Of a stretch of DNA of 64,000 nt, positions 26,243 to 34,920 are shown in pieces (within the stretch, counting starts at the first letter, position 1; each line of letters opens with the position of its first letter). The position numbers were made by a program, and so were the translations under genes. The notes below the pieces were generated by a model that worked only from the letters and a program-made list of their open reading frames with translations, was not told the DNA's origin and ran no database searches. The DNA lies in the NCBI RefSeq assembly GCF_004014805.1, contig NZ_ATDN01000016.1, forward strand, positions 1-64,000, in the 5' to 3' direction. The DNA comes from Mycolicibacterium elephantis DSM 44368. Lineage in GTDB: Bacteria > Actinomycetota > Actinomycetes > Mycobacteriales > Mycobacteriaceae.

Positions 26243-26264
26243 TTAAGTCAAGCGATTGATTTAA
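26243..26264. promoter_or_regulatory. Palindromic operator upstream of the TetR-ferredoxin-P450 operon
   Basis: An almost perfect 22-bp inverted repeat (one mismatched pair) with the core TCAAGCGATTGA and TTAA at both ends. It lies 22 bp upstream of the TetR start. It differs completely from the GAGAAT palindrome, so this operon is under separate control. Confidence 0.7.
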
Positions 26265-26384
26265 ATTCGTGTGCGGCCTCTCCGCGACTGTGCCGTTCCG
26301 TACGCAACACGCCGCTGTGTGCGTATGAAAGCGCACAATCGCGACGGCGGCGCTGCGCGGACGCACGCGACCGCTTAGAGTCCG

Positions 26385-27116
26385 GTGCTCGTGGTGGTAT
26401 CCCGCTTCAGCGACAACGGTGACGTCCGGCTGCACTTCCTCGACTCGGGTGGCGACGACAGGGGCGCGCCGATCGTGTTCGTGCCCGGAATGACTTGCAT
26501 CGCCGAGGATTACGCCGAAGTCCTGCCGCTTTTCGGCAGGCGGACTGTGGTCGTGGAGCTTCGGGGTCACGGCCGCAGCGATGCGCCGGCCGCCGGATAC
26601 GACCTGGCGGCGTTGAGCGCCGATGTGGGAGCAGTGGTCGATGCCGTCACCCGCGGACGCGTACACCTGATGACGTTCTCCCGAGGCACGTCGTACACGG
26701 TGAAGTGGGCGCTGAGCAATCCCGCGCGGGTCCGATCGCTCGCGATCGGTGACTACATCCCCGAGGAACGGTTGCTGCCGGAGGGCGCGCCGCGTCGCCT
26801 GCTCGACGGACGGTGGCGGGGAACATCCGTCCGGGAGCGCCTCGACTACGACGCCGCGATGAAGACGTTTCAATCCGCCCGACCGCGCTCGTTCTGGAAA
26901 GAGCTTGCCCGGCTGTGTATTCCGTTGCTGGCGGTGCGCAGCGGCGAGCGCGTTCTGGTCACCGACGAACAGTGGGCGCGCTATCGGCGAGAGTTTCCGG
27001 ATGCACAGCTGGTCGAGTTCGATGACTCACCGCACGACATCTTCCGTCCGGACCGCCGCAGGTTTCCGCTGCTGGTGCGAGAGCACGCCGAGCGGGCGGA
27101 CGCTCGGTTCGGTTAG
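26385..27116 (+). CDS. Alpha/beta hydrolase
   Basis: The 243-aa alpha/beta-hydrolase has the nucleophile elbow TFSRGTS (Thr replaces the first Gly of G-x-S-x-G) and a late His in DSPHDIFRPD. The HxG oxyanion segment reads FVPGMTC. It is likely an esterase or thioester/C-C hydrolase. The start is uncertain: GTG/ATG-like codons occur at 26385 and shortly after, with no strong RBS. It converges with the next SDR, sharing 4 bp (TTAG). Confidence 0.72.
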   Translation: MLVVVSRFSDNGDVRLHFLDSGGDDRGAPIVFVPGMTCIAEDYAEVLPLFGRRTVVVELRGHGRSDAPAAGYDLAALSADVGAVVDAVTRGRVHLMTFSRGTSYTVKWALSNPARVRSLAIGDYIPEERLLPEGAPRRLLDGRWRGTSVRERLDYDAAMKTFQSARPRSFWKELARLCIPLLAVRSGERVLVTDEQWARYRREFPDAQLVEFDDSPHDIFRPDRRRFPLLVREHAERADARFG

Positions 27117-27934
27117 TTCGGTTTCTCGGATTTCGGTTTGCGCACGATGACTTTCCCCGCGACGGCGCCACCGTCGACCGGGAGTACCGTCCCGGTGACG
27201 TAGCGCGACCGGTCGGTGGCGAAGTAGAGCGCCGCTTCGGCGACGTCCTCCATCGTGCCCTCCCGCTTGAGCGGGCGGTCGTTGCGCATCTGCTCGCGGA
27301 TCGCGGCCTCGAACTGCTCGAGCTTTTCGAGGTCCTCCCCCGTGGCCGACTTGCGCACGATCGCGGTGCGGATGTTGCCCGGTGCGATCGCGTTGACGCG
27401 GATCTCGTAGTGGGCCAACTCGATTGCCGCCGATTTGGTGAACTGGATGACGGCGGCCTTGGACGCCCGGTAGGTCATGACGCCGCCGCCGGCCTGGATA
27501 CCGCCGATCGAGGTGAGGTTGATGATCGACCCGCCGCCGTGTTGCGACATGTGCCGGGCGGCGTCGCGGGTGCCTGCCATGACCGCGCGCACGTTGATCC
27601 TCATCACGTGGTCGAAGTCGGCCAGGTCGTCGTCGAGGAAGCGGCGGTGCATGGTGCCCGACACGCCCGCGTTGTTGACCATGACGTGCAGGCCGCCGAA
27701 CCGCTCGATGGCCGTCGACACCAGCCCGCTGACCTGATCGATGTCGGCGACGTCGGCCTCGACGAAGTGCGCGTCGGCCCCGATGTCGGCGGCCAGGGCG
27801 GCGCCGGCCTCGCGGTCGATGTCGCCGATCAGGACCTTGGCGCCCTCGGCCGCGAAGCGCCGGGCCAGGCCCTCGCCGAGGCCCGACGCACCGCCGGTGA
27901 CGACCGCGACCTTGCCGTCCAGCTCCCCCGTCAT
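27113..27934 (-). CDS. Short-chain dehydrogenase/reductase
   Basis: The 273-aa SDR has TGGASGLG, NNAG, Ser in NLTSIGG and YRASK; Asp in IGDID favours NAD. The ATG at 27934 has GAGGAGG just upstream. A C-terminal VRKPKSEKPN tail is unusual. It is the last gene downstream of the mhp-like operon, 94 bp after the alpha/beta hydrolase. A small hairpin (TCGCAC/GTGCGA, 27972-27988) lies in that gap and could reduce read-through. Confidence 0.83.
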   Translation of the reverse strand: MTGELDGKVAVVTGGASGLGEGLARRFAAEGAKVLIGDIDREAGAALAADIGADAHFVEADVADIDQVSGLVSTAIERFGGLHVMVNNAGVSGTMHRRFLDDDLADFDHVMRINVRAVMAGTRDAARHMSQHGGGSIINLTSIGGIQAGGGVMTYRASKAAVIQFTKSAAIELAHYEIRVNAIAPGNIRTAIVRKSATGEDLEKLEQFEAAIREQMRNDRPLKREGTMEDVAEAALYFATDRSRYVTGTVLPVDGGAVAGKVIVRKPKSEKPN

Positions 27935-28028
27935 GACCCTCCTCGTTGATTTCCACCCAAAGGGACGTTTCGCACAGAAAGTGCGAGTAAATCCCGCCAA
28001 GACGTCGATCTCGGCGCCAACGGCAGGG

Positions 28029-28880
28029 TCATGCCGACGCCACCTTGTGCTCGGCCAAGAACTCCAGCAGCAGCCCGTTGACGACATCGGCTTGCTCGAT
28101 CTGCGGACAATGCCCCGCGGCGTCCACGACGGCCGAGCGGGCGCCGCGGATCTGGCCGGCGATCTCGGCTGCCCAGCCGGCAGGCAGCAGCTTGTCGCCG
28201 CCGCCCTCCACCACCAGAGTCGGCACCGCGATGCGTTCGTACGCACGTCTGCTCGACGGCAACGGTGGCGGCTCCAGGCCTGGACGCCGAAACCTCGCCG
28301 CCGCCAACGCCTCCCACGCGCCCGGTGCGATGCTGGACTCGTAACGTCGTTGCACGTAGGGCTCGTCGGCGGGATAGGCCGGGCTGAAGAACAGCGCCTC
28401 GACGATGCGGCGCATCCCCTCCAGCGTGGCGTCGTAGTCGTAGAGCGCCGCGGAGAACTCGTTGCGTTGGATCTCGCCGCCGCCGCAGATCGTCACCATG
28501 CTGCGCACCGGCAGCCGCGGCGATTCCGAGGTGGTGTCGACGAAGAGGTTGACCGCGCCCATCGAGTTGCCGACGAAGTGCGCGGAGTCGACCCCCATCT
28601 CCTCGCAGAACCGCGCGATGTGGCGGATCCGCATGCCGCGGCCGTCGTTGAAGTCGACGACCTTGGCCGTCCCGCCGAAGCCGAGCATGTCGGGGGCCAG
28701 CACGCGATGGTGCTCGGCCAACGCGGCGATGGTTCTTTCCCAGCCGAGTTCTGCGCTGACGCCGAACTCACCGCCGTGCAGCAGGATCACCGGGTCACCC
28801 TGTCCTGCTTCGAGATAGCTCGTGACGAGCCCGTCGACCAGGACGGACTTGCGTTCGTAGGCCGTCACGTCGTTTCCCAT
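28029..28880 (-). CDS. Alpha/beta hydrolase, candidate meta-cleavage (C-C bond) hydrolase
   Basis: The 283-aa protein has an oxyanion-side LLHGG, the nucleophile elbow GNSMGAVN, an acid in VVEGGGDKLLPAG and His in AAGHCPQIEQ. GNSMG and the overall layout are typical of MhpC/BphD-type hydrolases that cleave the product of extradiol dioxygenases. It may be the true MhpC counterpart in this operon, or share that role with the hydrolase at 36526. The ATG lies inside the reductase stump gene, overlapping it by 16 bp. Confidence 0.82.
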   Translation of the reverse strand: MGNDVTAYERKSVLVDGLVTSYLEAGQGDPVILLHGGEFGVSAELGWERTIAALAEHHRVLAPDMLGFGGTAKVVDFNDGRGMRIRHIARFCEEMGVDSAHFVGNSMGAVNLFVDTTSESPRLPVRSMVTICGGGEIQRNEFSAALYDYDATLEGMRRIVEALFFSPAYPADEPYVQRRYESSIAPGAWEALAAARFRRPGLEPPPLPSSRRAYERIAVPTLVVEGGGDKLLPAGWAAEIAGQIRGARSAVVDAAGHCPQIEQADVVNGLLLEFLAEHKVASA

Positions 28881-29017
28881 GCCGCGCGGGCGAACGTGAG
28901 AAGTTGGGCGATCGCCGCCAGGCAGGAGCGAAGCGCTCGCTCGGTCGAGGAGTTGGCCCTCAGCGTTCCGCCGAGGCCCACGACGAACGTCGCCCCGCCG
29001 GTTGCAGTTGCGGTCAT
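28865..29017 (-). pseudogene. Truncated NADPH-dependent FMN reductase (N-terminal stump, 50 codons)
   Basis: The 50-codon frame (ATG at 29017-29015, TGA at 28867-28865) encodes FVVGLGGTLRANSSTERALR, which matches the phosphate-binding N-terminus of SsuE/MsuE-type FMN reductases. After about residue 36 the similarity stops and the frame ends within 15 codons, where the family should continue for about 130 more residues. No continuation exists in other frames because the hydrolase starts there. It looks like an internal deletion relic. The operon retains an LLM monooxygenase that would need such a reductase. Confidence 0.7.
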
Positions 29018-29024
29018 CGGCTAC

Positions 29025-30020
29025 CTACTTGATCGCGATCGGACTGACGGGTGCGCCGACCGCGCCCACCACCTTCAGCGGCGGGGCGATCAGCTGAAAT
29101 TCGTAGACTCCGTCGGCGGCGCAGTCGGCGGCCAGGCCGGTGAGATCCCAGTACTCGCCCAGCATCAGGCCCATGTCGCGCAGGCACAGCATGTGCATCG
29201 GCAGGAACGTGCCCTGCACGCCGTTGGCCGGGTCGGGGTCTTCCACCATGAGGTTGTCGGCCGCGACGGCCGCCACCTCGTGGTCGTGCAGCCACGACGC
29301 GCATGTCCAGTGCAGGCCCGAGCCAGGTTCGCCGCCGTCGCCGGTGGACAGAAACCGCGTCCACCATCCGGTGTGCACGACGACGATGTCACCGCGCCGG
29401 ATCTGCACCCCTTGTTTGGCCGCGATGTCGTCGAGTTCGGCCGGGGTGATGGGGTTTCCGGGTTCGCAGAACACCTCGGCGCCGCGGTGCGCCACCACGT
29501 CGAGCAACACGCCGCGCGAGGTGATGCCTTTCACGTCGACCTTGTCGATGCCGCAGTGGAACGCGCCGAAGCTGGTCACCGAGTCCGCCGGGAAGCCGTT
29601 GTAGAGCTTGTCCTCGTAGTAGACGTGGGACAGCGCGTCCCACTGGGTGCCGGCCTGCAGCGGCATCACGATCATGTCGTCGTTGAAGCGGAACGGGTTG
29701 TCGGCGAAATATGCGCTGAGCTCGCGAGCGACGGAGTTGCGCAGCCATTGTGGTGCGTACTGGCACAGCGTGTTCGCGTCGCCGCCGTCGACGGTCATCA
29801 CGTGAATCGGGTTGTGCCGGAACTTGAAAGCGCCCTGCGGACCCGATGAGCCGAAGTCGCCGCCGAGGGAGATCACCTTGCCCTGCCGGACCGTCGCGGC
29901 GGCTTCGGCGACCTTCTCGCGGGTGATGAAGTTGAGCGTGCCCAACTCGTCGTCGTCGCCCCACCGTCCCCAGTTGCGAACGTCGTCGGCGACGCGGCGA
30001 AAGTCCTTCATGGTGGCCAT
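29025..30020 (-). CDS. Cyclase-family (kynurenine formamidase-like) protein
   Basis: The 331-aa protein of the large cyclase family. The usual metal motif H-x-G-T-H-x-D is AGTQWDALSH here, with Gln replacing the second His, as in many long actinobacterial/fungal members. A second His region, TSRGVLLDVVAHRG, follows. Family members hydrolyse or lactonise small acids or amides. ATG at 30020 is supported by GAGGGACG. It lies between an SDR and the reductase stump. Substrate unknown. Confidence 0.8.
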   Translation of the reverse strand: MATMKDFRRVADDVRNWGRWGDDDELGTLNFITREKVAEAAATVRQGKVISLGGDFGSSGPQGAFKFRHNPIHVMTVDGGDANTLCQYAPQWLRNSVARELSAYFADNPFRFNDDMIVMPLQAGTQWDALSHVYYEDKLYNGFPADSVTSFGAFHCGIDKVDVKGITSRGVLLDVVAHRGAEVFCEPGNPITPAELDDIAAKQGVQIRRGDIVVVHTGWWTRFLSTGDGGEPGSGLHWTCASWLHDHEVAAVAADNLMVEDPDPANGVQGTFLPMHMLCLRDMGLMLGEYWDLTGLAADCAADGVYEFQLIAPPLKVVGAVGAPVSPIAIK

Positions 30021-30036
30021 TACTCGTCCCTCGTAC

Positions 30037-30855
30037 TCATCGTCGCGGTACCGACCCGGCGAGATCGGTCTCGCCGATTGTGCCACCATCCACCCAGATC
30101 ACCTGACCGGTGATGTAGCTCGCGGCGCGGCTGTTCAGAAACACCAGCACGCTGGCCTGTTCCTCGGGTGTGGCGGTGCGGCCCAGCGGGGTCTGGAAGG
30201 AGTCCAGGAACTCCTGGCCGTAGGCGCTGCGCAGCTGGTCGAGGATCGGCGTGTCGGTGACACCCGGCGCGGTGCAGTTGATCCGGATTCCCTTGGCCCC
30301 CAACGCTGTGACGTTCGCCATGCCGTACAGGATGATCGCCTCCTTGGACAACCGGTAGCCGCCGCCGTCGGCGAGTGCGCCGGGATGGCCCTTGCACCAC
30401 TCGATTCCGTCATCGATCGTCGTGGTGGCGACCAGCCCCGCGGTGACGTCGGCGTTCTGCCGGTAGCCCGACGCGGCCAGCGACGACACGTTCGCGATCG
30501 CCGACCCGGGCGGCATCGACGGCACCAGCGCCTCGGTGAACTGGCGGGTGCCGAGAAAGTTGATCCGCACCACCCGCAGCGGGTCACCGATGCCCGACGA
30601 GACGCCTGCGACGTTGAACAGTGCGTCGACCCGGCCTCCGATCGACGCGACCGCCGCGTCGATCGAGGCCGGATCCGACAGGTCGAGTTCCACGAACTCG
30701 CCGGATCGCCCTGTGGGCGGGCGGATGTCGAGGCCGATCACCTCGGCGCCGAGTTCGGCGACCTGGCGGGCGACCCGCTCACCGATGCCCGACGAGCACC
30801 CGGTGACCACGACTCGGCGGCCGTCGTAGCGCCACAAGTCGTCAATCGCGGCCAT
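30037..30855 (-). CDS. SDR of the 3-alpha-hydroxysteroid/coniferyl alcohol dehydrogenase type
   Basis: The 272-aa SDR has TGCSSGIG, an atypical FNVAGVS instead of NNAG, an extended loop after the Ser strand (NVSSLAASG), and the catalytic YRLSKEA. This loop and the Cys in the cofactor turn resemble 3-alpha-HSD/carbonyl reductase and coniferyl alcohol dehydrogenases. Oxidation of a ring or side-chain alcohol in the mhp-like operon is plausible. Confidence 0.83.
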   Translation of the reverse strand: MAAIDDLWRYDGRRVVVTGCSSGIGERVARQVAELGAEVIGLDIRPPTGRSGEFVELDLSDPASIDAAVASIGGRVDALFNVAGVSSGIGDPLRVVRINFLGTRQFTEALVPSMPPGSAIANVSSLAASGYRQNADVTAGLVATTTIDDGIEWCKGHPGALADGGGYRLSKEAIILYGMANVTALGAKGIRINCTAPGVTDTPILDQLRSAYGQEFLDSFQTPLGRTATPEEQASVLVFLNSRAASYITGQVIWVDGGTIGETDLAGSVPRR

Positions 30856-30858
30856 GGG

Positions 30859-32190
30859 TCAGCGCTGGTCGGCAGCCGGGTTGCGGCTGGTCCACCCTTC
30901 TCCTGACTTGAGCTTCTTGGCCGCTTCCTCGATGCCCTCGGTCATCTCGTCCATCGCCAGCGCGACTTCGTTGGCCGTGTAGTTCTGGCGGCCGGTGGGC
31001 AGCCCGCCGAACGCGTAGCTCTCGTCGAACACCGGCGCTGTGGACTCGGGCCGCCGGGCCTCCGCCTTCTCGAAGACGGGCTCAAGACGTTTGGCCTTCT
31101 CCGCACGGGCCTTTTCGTCCCGCTCGATGAACTCGGGCAGCACCTCCTTGCCCATCAGCTCGATGGACTCCATCGTCTCCTCGTGCCGGCGCGGGGTCAG
31201 CAGCAGGATGAGTTCGTCGACCCCGCTCTCCTCGTAGCCGCGTAGGAACTCGCGCACGGTGGCAGGGCTGCCGATGGGTCCGCGGCCGGGGCCGTAGACG
31301 ATGCTCGGGTCCTTCTCGATCTCCTCGAGGTGGCGCTTCCAGACACCGGTGCGGCCCGGCGTGTGCATACCGGTCATGTAGTAGTGCATGATGCCGAACG
31401 CGAAGAATCCGCCGCCCTTGCCGAGCCGCTCGATGGCCTGCTCATCGGTCGGGGCCACCATCATCGACAGATCGCCGCCGATGGCAAGGATGTTCGGGTT
31501 CATCTGCGGGGTCACCGGTACGGCGTTCTCCTCGAACTCCTTGTAATATCCGGCGACCCGCTCGGCCAGCGGTCCGGGGCCGGTGTAGGCGAAGCTCAGT
31601 GCGCCGAGGCCTTTCTGCGCCGCCATCGCGACCGACGCGGGCCGGGTGCAGGCCACCCATACCGGCGGGTGCGGCTTCTGCCGCGGCTTGGGCACCACGT
31701 TGCGCGCCGGCATCTGGACGTGCTGACCCTCGAATCCGGTAAACGGCTCCTCGATCATGCAGCGGATCGACACCTCAAGCGCCTCTTCCCACATGGCGCG
31801 CTTGTCGGCGGGATCGATGCCGAATCCACCCAGTTCGCCGACCGACGAGGACTCGCCGGTGCCGAACTCCACGCGGCCGTTCGAGATGAGGTCGAGGGTG
31901 GCGACGCGCTCGGCGACGCGGGCCGGGTGGTTGACGACCGGAGGCAGGTGCATGATGCCGAAGCCGAGCCGGATGTTCTTGGTGCGCTGGCTCGCCGCCG
32001 ACAGGAAGATCTCCGGCGCGGTGGAGTGGCAGTACTCCTCGAGGAAGTGATGCTCGGTGAGCCACACGGTCGAAAAGCCGGCCTTGTCGGCAAGCTCGAC
32101 CTCGTCGAGGCCGTCTTGGAAAAGCTGGTATTCGTCGTCGTCACTCCACGGCCGCGGCAGCGGGAATTCGTAGAACAGCGAGATCTTCAT
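30859..32190 (-). CDS. LLM-class (luciferase-like) flavin-dependent monooxygenase
   Basis: The 443-aa TIM-barrel flavin enzyme has STVWLTEHHF, LGFGIMHLPPVVNHPARVAE, GRVEFGTG and the late VDELILLL segment. The EHHF element and length fit bacterial luciferase/limonene monooxygenase-like group C flavin monooxygenases, which use reduced FMN supplied by a separate reductase. The only reductase-like gene in the operon is the broken one at 28865, so reduced flavin must come from elsewhere. It overlaps the upstream flavoprotein by 4 bp (ATGA). Confidence 0.87.
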   Translation of the reverse strand: MKISLFYEFPLPRPWSDDDEYQLFQDGLDEVELADKAGFSTVWLTEHHFLEEYCHSTAPEIFLSAASQRTKNIRLGFGIMHLPPVVNHPARVAERVATLDLISNGRVEFGTGESSSVGELGGFGIDPADKRAMWEEALEVSIRCMIEEPFTGFEGQHVQMPARNVVPKPRQKPHPPVWVACTRPASVAMAAQKGLGALSFAYTGPGPLAERVAGYYKEFEENAVPVTPQMNPNILAIGGDLSMMVAPTDEQAIERLGKGGGFFAFGIMHYYMTGMHTPGRTGVWKRHLEEIEKDPSIVYGPGRGPIGSPATVREFLRGYEESGVDELILLLTPRRHEETMESIELMGKEVLPEFIERDEKARAEKAKRLEPVFEKAEARRPESTAPVFDESYAFGGLPTGRQNYTANEVALAMDEMTEGIEEAAKKLKSGEGWTSRNPAADQR

Positions 32191-33983
32191 TTGGTTACCT
32201 TTCGATCTTTGTCGACGGTCGAATCGGTCTTGGCTCCTGGCGGGATGCCGGTGCCGGTCGATGAGTTGGCGATGTGTTTGGCCGCCACGTAGCCGAATGT
32301 CATTGCGGGCCCGATGGTCGCACCCGCCCCGGCGTAGCTGCGGCCCATCACCGCCGCCGACGTGTTACCCACCACGTAGAGGTTCTTCACGACGCTGTCG
32401 TCACCGCGCAGCACCCTGGCGTGCTCGTCGGTGCGCAAACCGCCGGACGTCCCGAGGTCACCGAGGATGATCTGGAACGCGTAGTAGGGCGGTTTACCCA
32501 ACGGGTGCAGGTTCGGGTTGGGCAGCGTCGGGTCACCGTAGTAGTTGTCGTAGGCGGAATCACCGCGGTTGAAGTCGTCGTCGTGGCCGTTGCGGGCCAG
32601 CTCGTTGAACCGTTCCGCGGTCTCGCGCAGCTGTGCCCTCGGGACACCGATCTTGTCTGCCAGTTCTTCCCAACTGGCGGCTTCGTGTACGACGCCGGAC
32701 TCCAACCACGCTTTGGGTACCTTCCACCCGGTGGGCACCGGCGCGAACGGAATCTTCGGTATCGGCAAATGGCCTGCGACGACATAGCGGTGGAACGAGC
32801 GGATGTCGGTGATCAGCCAGCACGGGATGTGGGTGATCCCGGACTCTTGGCCTTCGATCATCGCGTGTGCGAAATCCATGTACGGCGCTGCCTCGTTGAT
32901 AAACCGCTTGCCGGCGCCGTTGACCACGAACTGCGACGGCATCATCCGTTCGTTGAGCATGAACTGCAACCGGCCGTCCGGCCAGCAGATGGCGGGGAAC
33001 CACCAGGCCTCGTCGAGCAGTTCGGTGGCCGCACCCACCTTCTCCCCTGCCCGGATCCCATCGCCCATGTTGGCCGGATTGCCGAAGCTCCAGTCTTTCC
33101 CCTCGCCGGACAGTTCGCGGACGCGGTCAAGCGCCGGCAAATGCTGTCGTCGCCAATGCATGTCGTGGTCGAAGCCGCCGGCGGCCAGGATCACGCCGCG
33201 TCGTGCACCGATCCGCTGCGCGCGGCCGTCACGTTCGATCACCGCACCCGTCACGGCGCCGTCGGCGTCGGTGATCAGTTCGGTCATGGGTGCGTTGAGC
33301 CACAGCGGGATGTCCTGCTGCTTGAGGGCCAGCCGCATGCGGGCGGCGAGTGACTGCCCGATCGCGGCCATCCGGTCTCCGAACACCCTCGCCCGGAACA
33401 TCCGCCAGGCCAGTTTCACCAGCACGGCCTTGCCCCGCCAGTTCTGGCGCACCTGATAGAACAGCCGAAGGTCCTTGGGCGCGAACCAGATCCCCTTCGG
33501 TGCCAGCGCCAGTGGCTGCAGCAGGTTCTGCTCTTCGTCCCCGAGCTTGCGCAGGTCGATGCCGGGCACGTTGATGGTGCTGCCCAGTGCGGAGCCGCCG
33601 GGCAGTTCCGGATAGTAGTCGGCGTAGCCGGGTTTCCAGACGAACTCGAACCACGGGCTGAGCTTTTCCAGGAACTCCATCATCTCCGGCGCGGAGTGCA
33701 CGTATTGGCGCAAGCGCTCGTCGCTGACCAGGCCGCCGGTGATCTGCCGCAGGTATTGCACGACGCCGTCCGGATCAGGGTGATAGCCCTCTTTGCGTTG
33801 CGACGGCGCCCCCGGCACCCAGATTCCGCCGCCCGACAGCGCGGTGGAGCCACCGAAGTGCGATGACTTCTCCACCACCAGCGTGTCGAGGCCGAACGCG
33901 TCGGCGGCCAGCGCGGCGGTCATCCCGCCGCCGCCAGACCCGACGACAAGCACGTCGACCGAGTGGTCGAACAGATCAGACAT
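32187..33983 (-). CDS. KstD-like FAD-dependent dehydrogenase (3-ketosteroid delta-1-dehydrogenase family)
   Basis: The 598-aa flavoprotein has an N-terminal dinucleotide motif [25 protein letters not shown], and a C-terminal [20 protein letters not shown] block typical of KstD/fumarate-reductase-like enzymes. Members desaturate 3-keto rings or reduce enones. Together with an LLM enzyme and hydroxysteroid-type SDR, it suggests a cyclic ketone intermediate. It overlaps mhpB by 8 bp. Confidence 0.87.
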   Translation of the reverse strand: MSDLFDHSVDVLVVGSGGGGMTAALAADAFGLDTLVVEKSSHFGGSTALSGGGIWVPGAPSQRKEGYHPDPDGVVQYLRQITGGLVSDERLRQYVHSAPEMMEFLEKLSPWFEFVWKPGYADYYPELPGGSALGSTINVPGIDLRKLGDEEQNLLQPLALAPKGIWFAPKDLRLFYQVRQNWRGKAVLVKLAWRMFRARVFGDRMAAIGQSLAARMRLALKQQDIPLWLNAPMTELITDADGAVTGAVIERDGRAQRIGARRGVILAAGGFDHDMHWRRQHLPALDRVRELSGEGKDWSFGNPANMGDGIRAGEKVGAATELLDEAWWFPAICWPDGRLQFMLNERMMPSQFVVNGAGKRFINEAAPYMDFAHAMIEGQESGITHIPCWLITDIRSFHRYVVAGHLPIPKIPFAPVPTGWKVPKAWLESGVVHEAASWEELADKIGVPRAQLRETAERFNELARNGHDDDFNRGDSAYDNYYGDPTLPNPNLHPLGKPPYYAFQIILGDLGTSGGLRTDEHARVLRGDDSVVKNLYVVGNTSAAVMGRSYAGAGATIGPAMTFGYVAAKHIANSSTGTGIPPGAKTDSTVDKDRKVTK

Positions 33984-34920
33984 CGAGCACCGCCGTCCTG
34001 ACCGCGAAGCCGGCGATCAACTCGGGTGCGGCGCGGTAGAACCGATGCCCGGTCCGGTAGGGCCCGTGCGCGGACAGCGCTGCGAAAGCCGCTACCCAGG
34101 TGCGGATCTCGTGCGCGGAGTGACCGGCCTCCCTTTCGATCCAGTCGTTCGACCAACCGTCCACCTCGGCAAGCCGGTTGGCGTCGATCAACTCGAGGAA
34201 CGCGGCGTCCCAATCCGGGTTGAGCGGCTGTAACGGGCTGTCGCCGTGGGCGAACGTCTGCGCGGCTTCCATCACGGCGACCTGGCGGGCCTGGCGCTGC
34301 TCGGCCGTCATCGGCGCACCGTGCACAATGCGCTCCAGCGCCGCGGGCGGGGCGCTCGCCAACGTCGGGACCGGCGGATCATGGGACAGCCCACCGGATC
34401 CGACGACCAGCACCCGCTTTCCCAGCGTCGCGAGGTAGGTGCCCACGGCAGCGCCCAGCGCGCGTACCCGCCGCAGCGGCCCCAGCGGGGTGGCGACCGA
34501 GTTGATGAAGACGGGAATCACCGGGCGCGCCGTCGCATCGCCGAACAGCTTCTGCAGCGGCTGCACCGTGCCGTGATCGACGTCCATGCTCGCCGAGATC
34601 GCGAGGTCGATGCCGGACTCGAGAACCGCTCGGGCACAGTCGTTGGCGATTTCGGCGGGTACGTCGAGCGGGCCGGCGTGGGTGCCGTAGTCGCCCACCC
34701 CTTGTGCGGCGGTGCCGATGCAGAAGGGCGGCATCGTCCGGTAGAAGAACCCGTTGTAGTGATCGGGCGAGAAGATGACGACCAGTTCCGGGTCATAGCC
34801 CGTGACGAACTGACGCGCGTCTGCCAGTGCCGCTTCGATCTCATCAAGGAGATCCCGCGACGGTCCCGGAAGATTCAGCAGCGGGCTGTGCGACATACAG
34901 CACAGAGCCAGTGTTGTCAT
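33976..34920 (-). CDS. mhpB: MhpB-type extradiol dioxygenase (2,3-dihydroxyphenylpropionate 1,2-dioxygenase family)
   Basis: The 314-aa class III extradiol enzyme is recognisable along its full length as MhpB-like. It has CCMSHSPLL at the start, [46 protein letters not shown] and a late [21 protein letters not shown] ([13 protein letters not shown]). The Fe(II) site and catalytic His are within HSP, DHYN and DHG. It cleaves a 2,3-dihydroxyphenyl ring meta to the hydroxyls. The start overlaps the mhpA 3' end by 77 bp. Confidence 0.9.
   Translation of the reverse strand: MTTLALCCMSHSPLLNLPGPSRDLLDEIEAALADARQFVTGYDPELVVIFSPDHYNGFFYRTMPPFCIGTAAQGVGDYGTHAGPLDVPAEIANDCARAVLESGIDLAISASMDVDHGTVQPLQKLFGDATARPVIPVFINSVATPLGPLRRVRALGAAVGTYLATLGKRVLVVGSGGLSHDPPVPTLASAPPAALERIVHGAPMTAEQRQARQVAVMEAAQTFAHGDSPLQPLNPDWDAAFLELIDANRLAEVDGWSNDWIEREAGHSAHEIRTWVAAFAALSAHGPYRTGHRFYRAAPELIAGFAVRTAVLDV

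Noticed and set aside
26281..26384. Possible second copy of the 6.2-kb inverted repeat
   Set aside because: Only short pieces match (ACACGCCGCTG, AATCGCGAC) plus a small TGTGCG/CGCACA hairpin; not enough to call a full element.
27741..29849. Plus-strand frame of about 700 codons
   Set aside because: Antisense to an SDR, an alpha/beta hydrolase and a cyclase-family gene, all with catalytic motifs.
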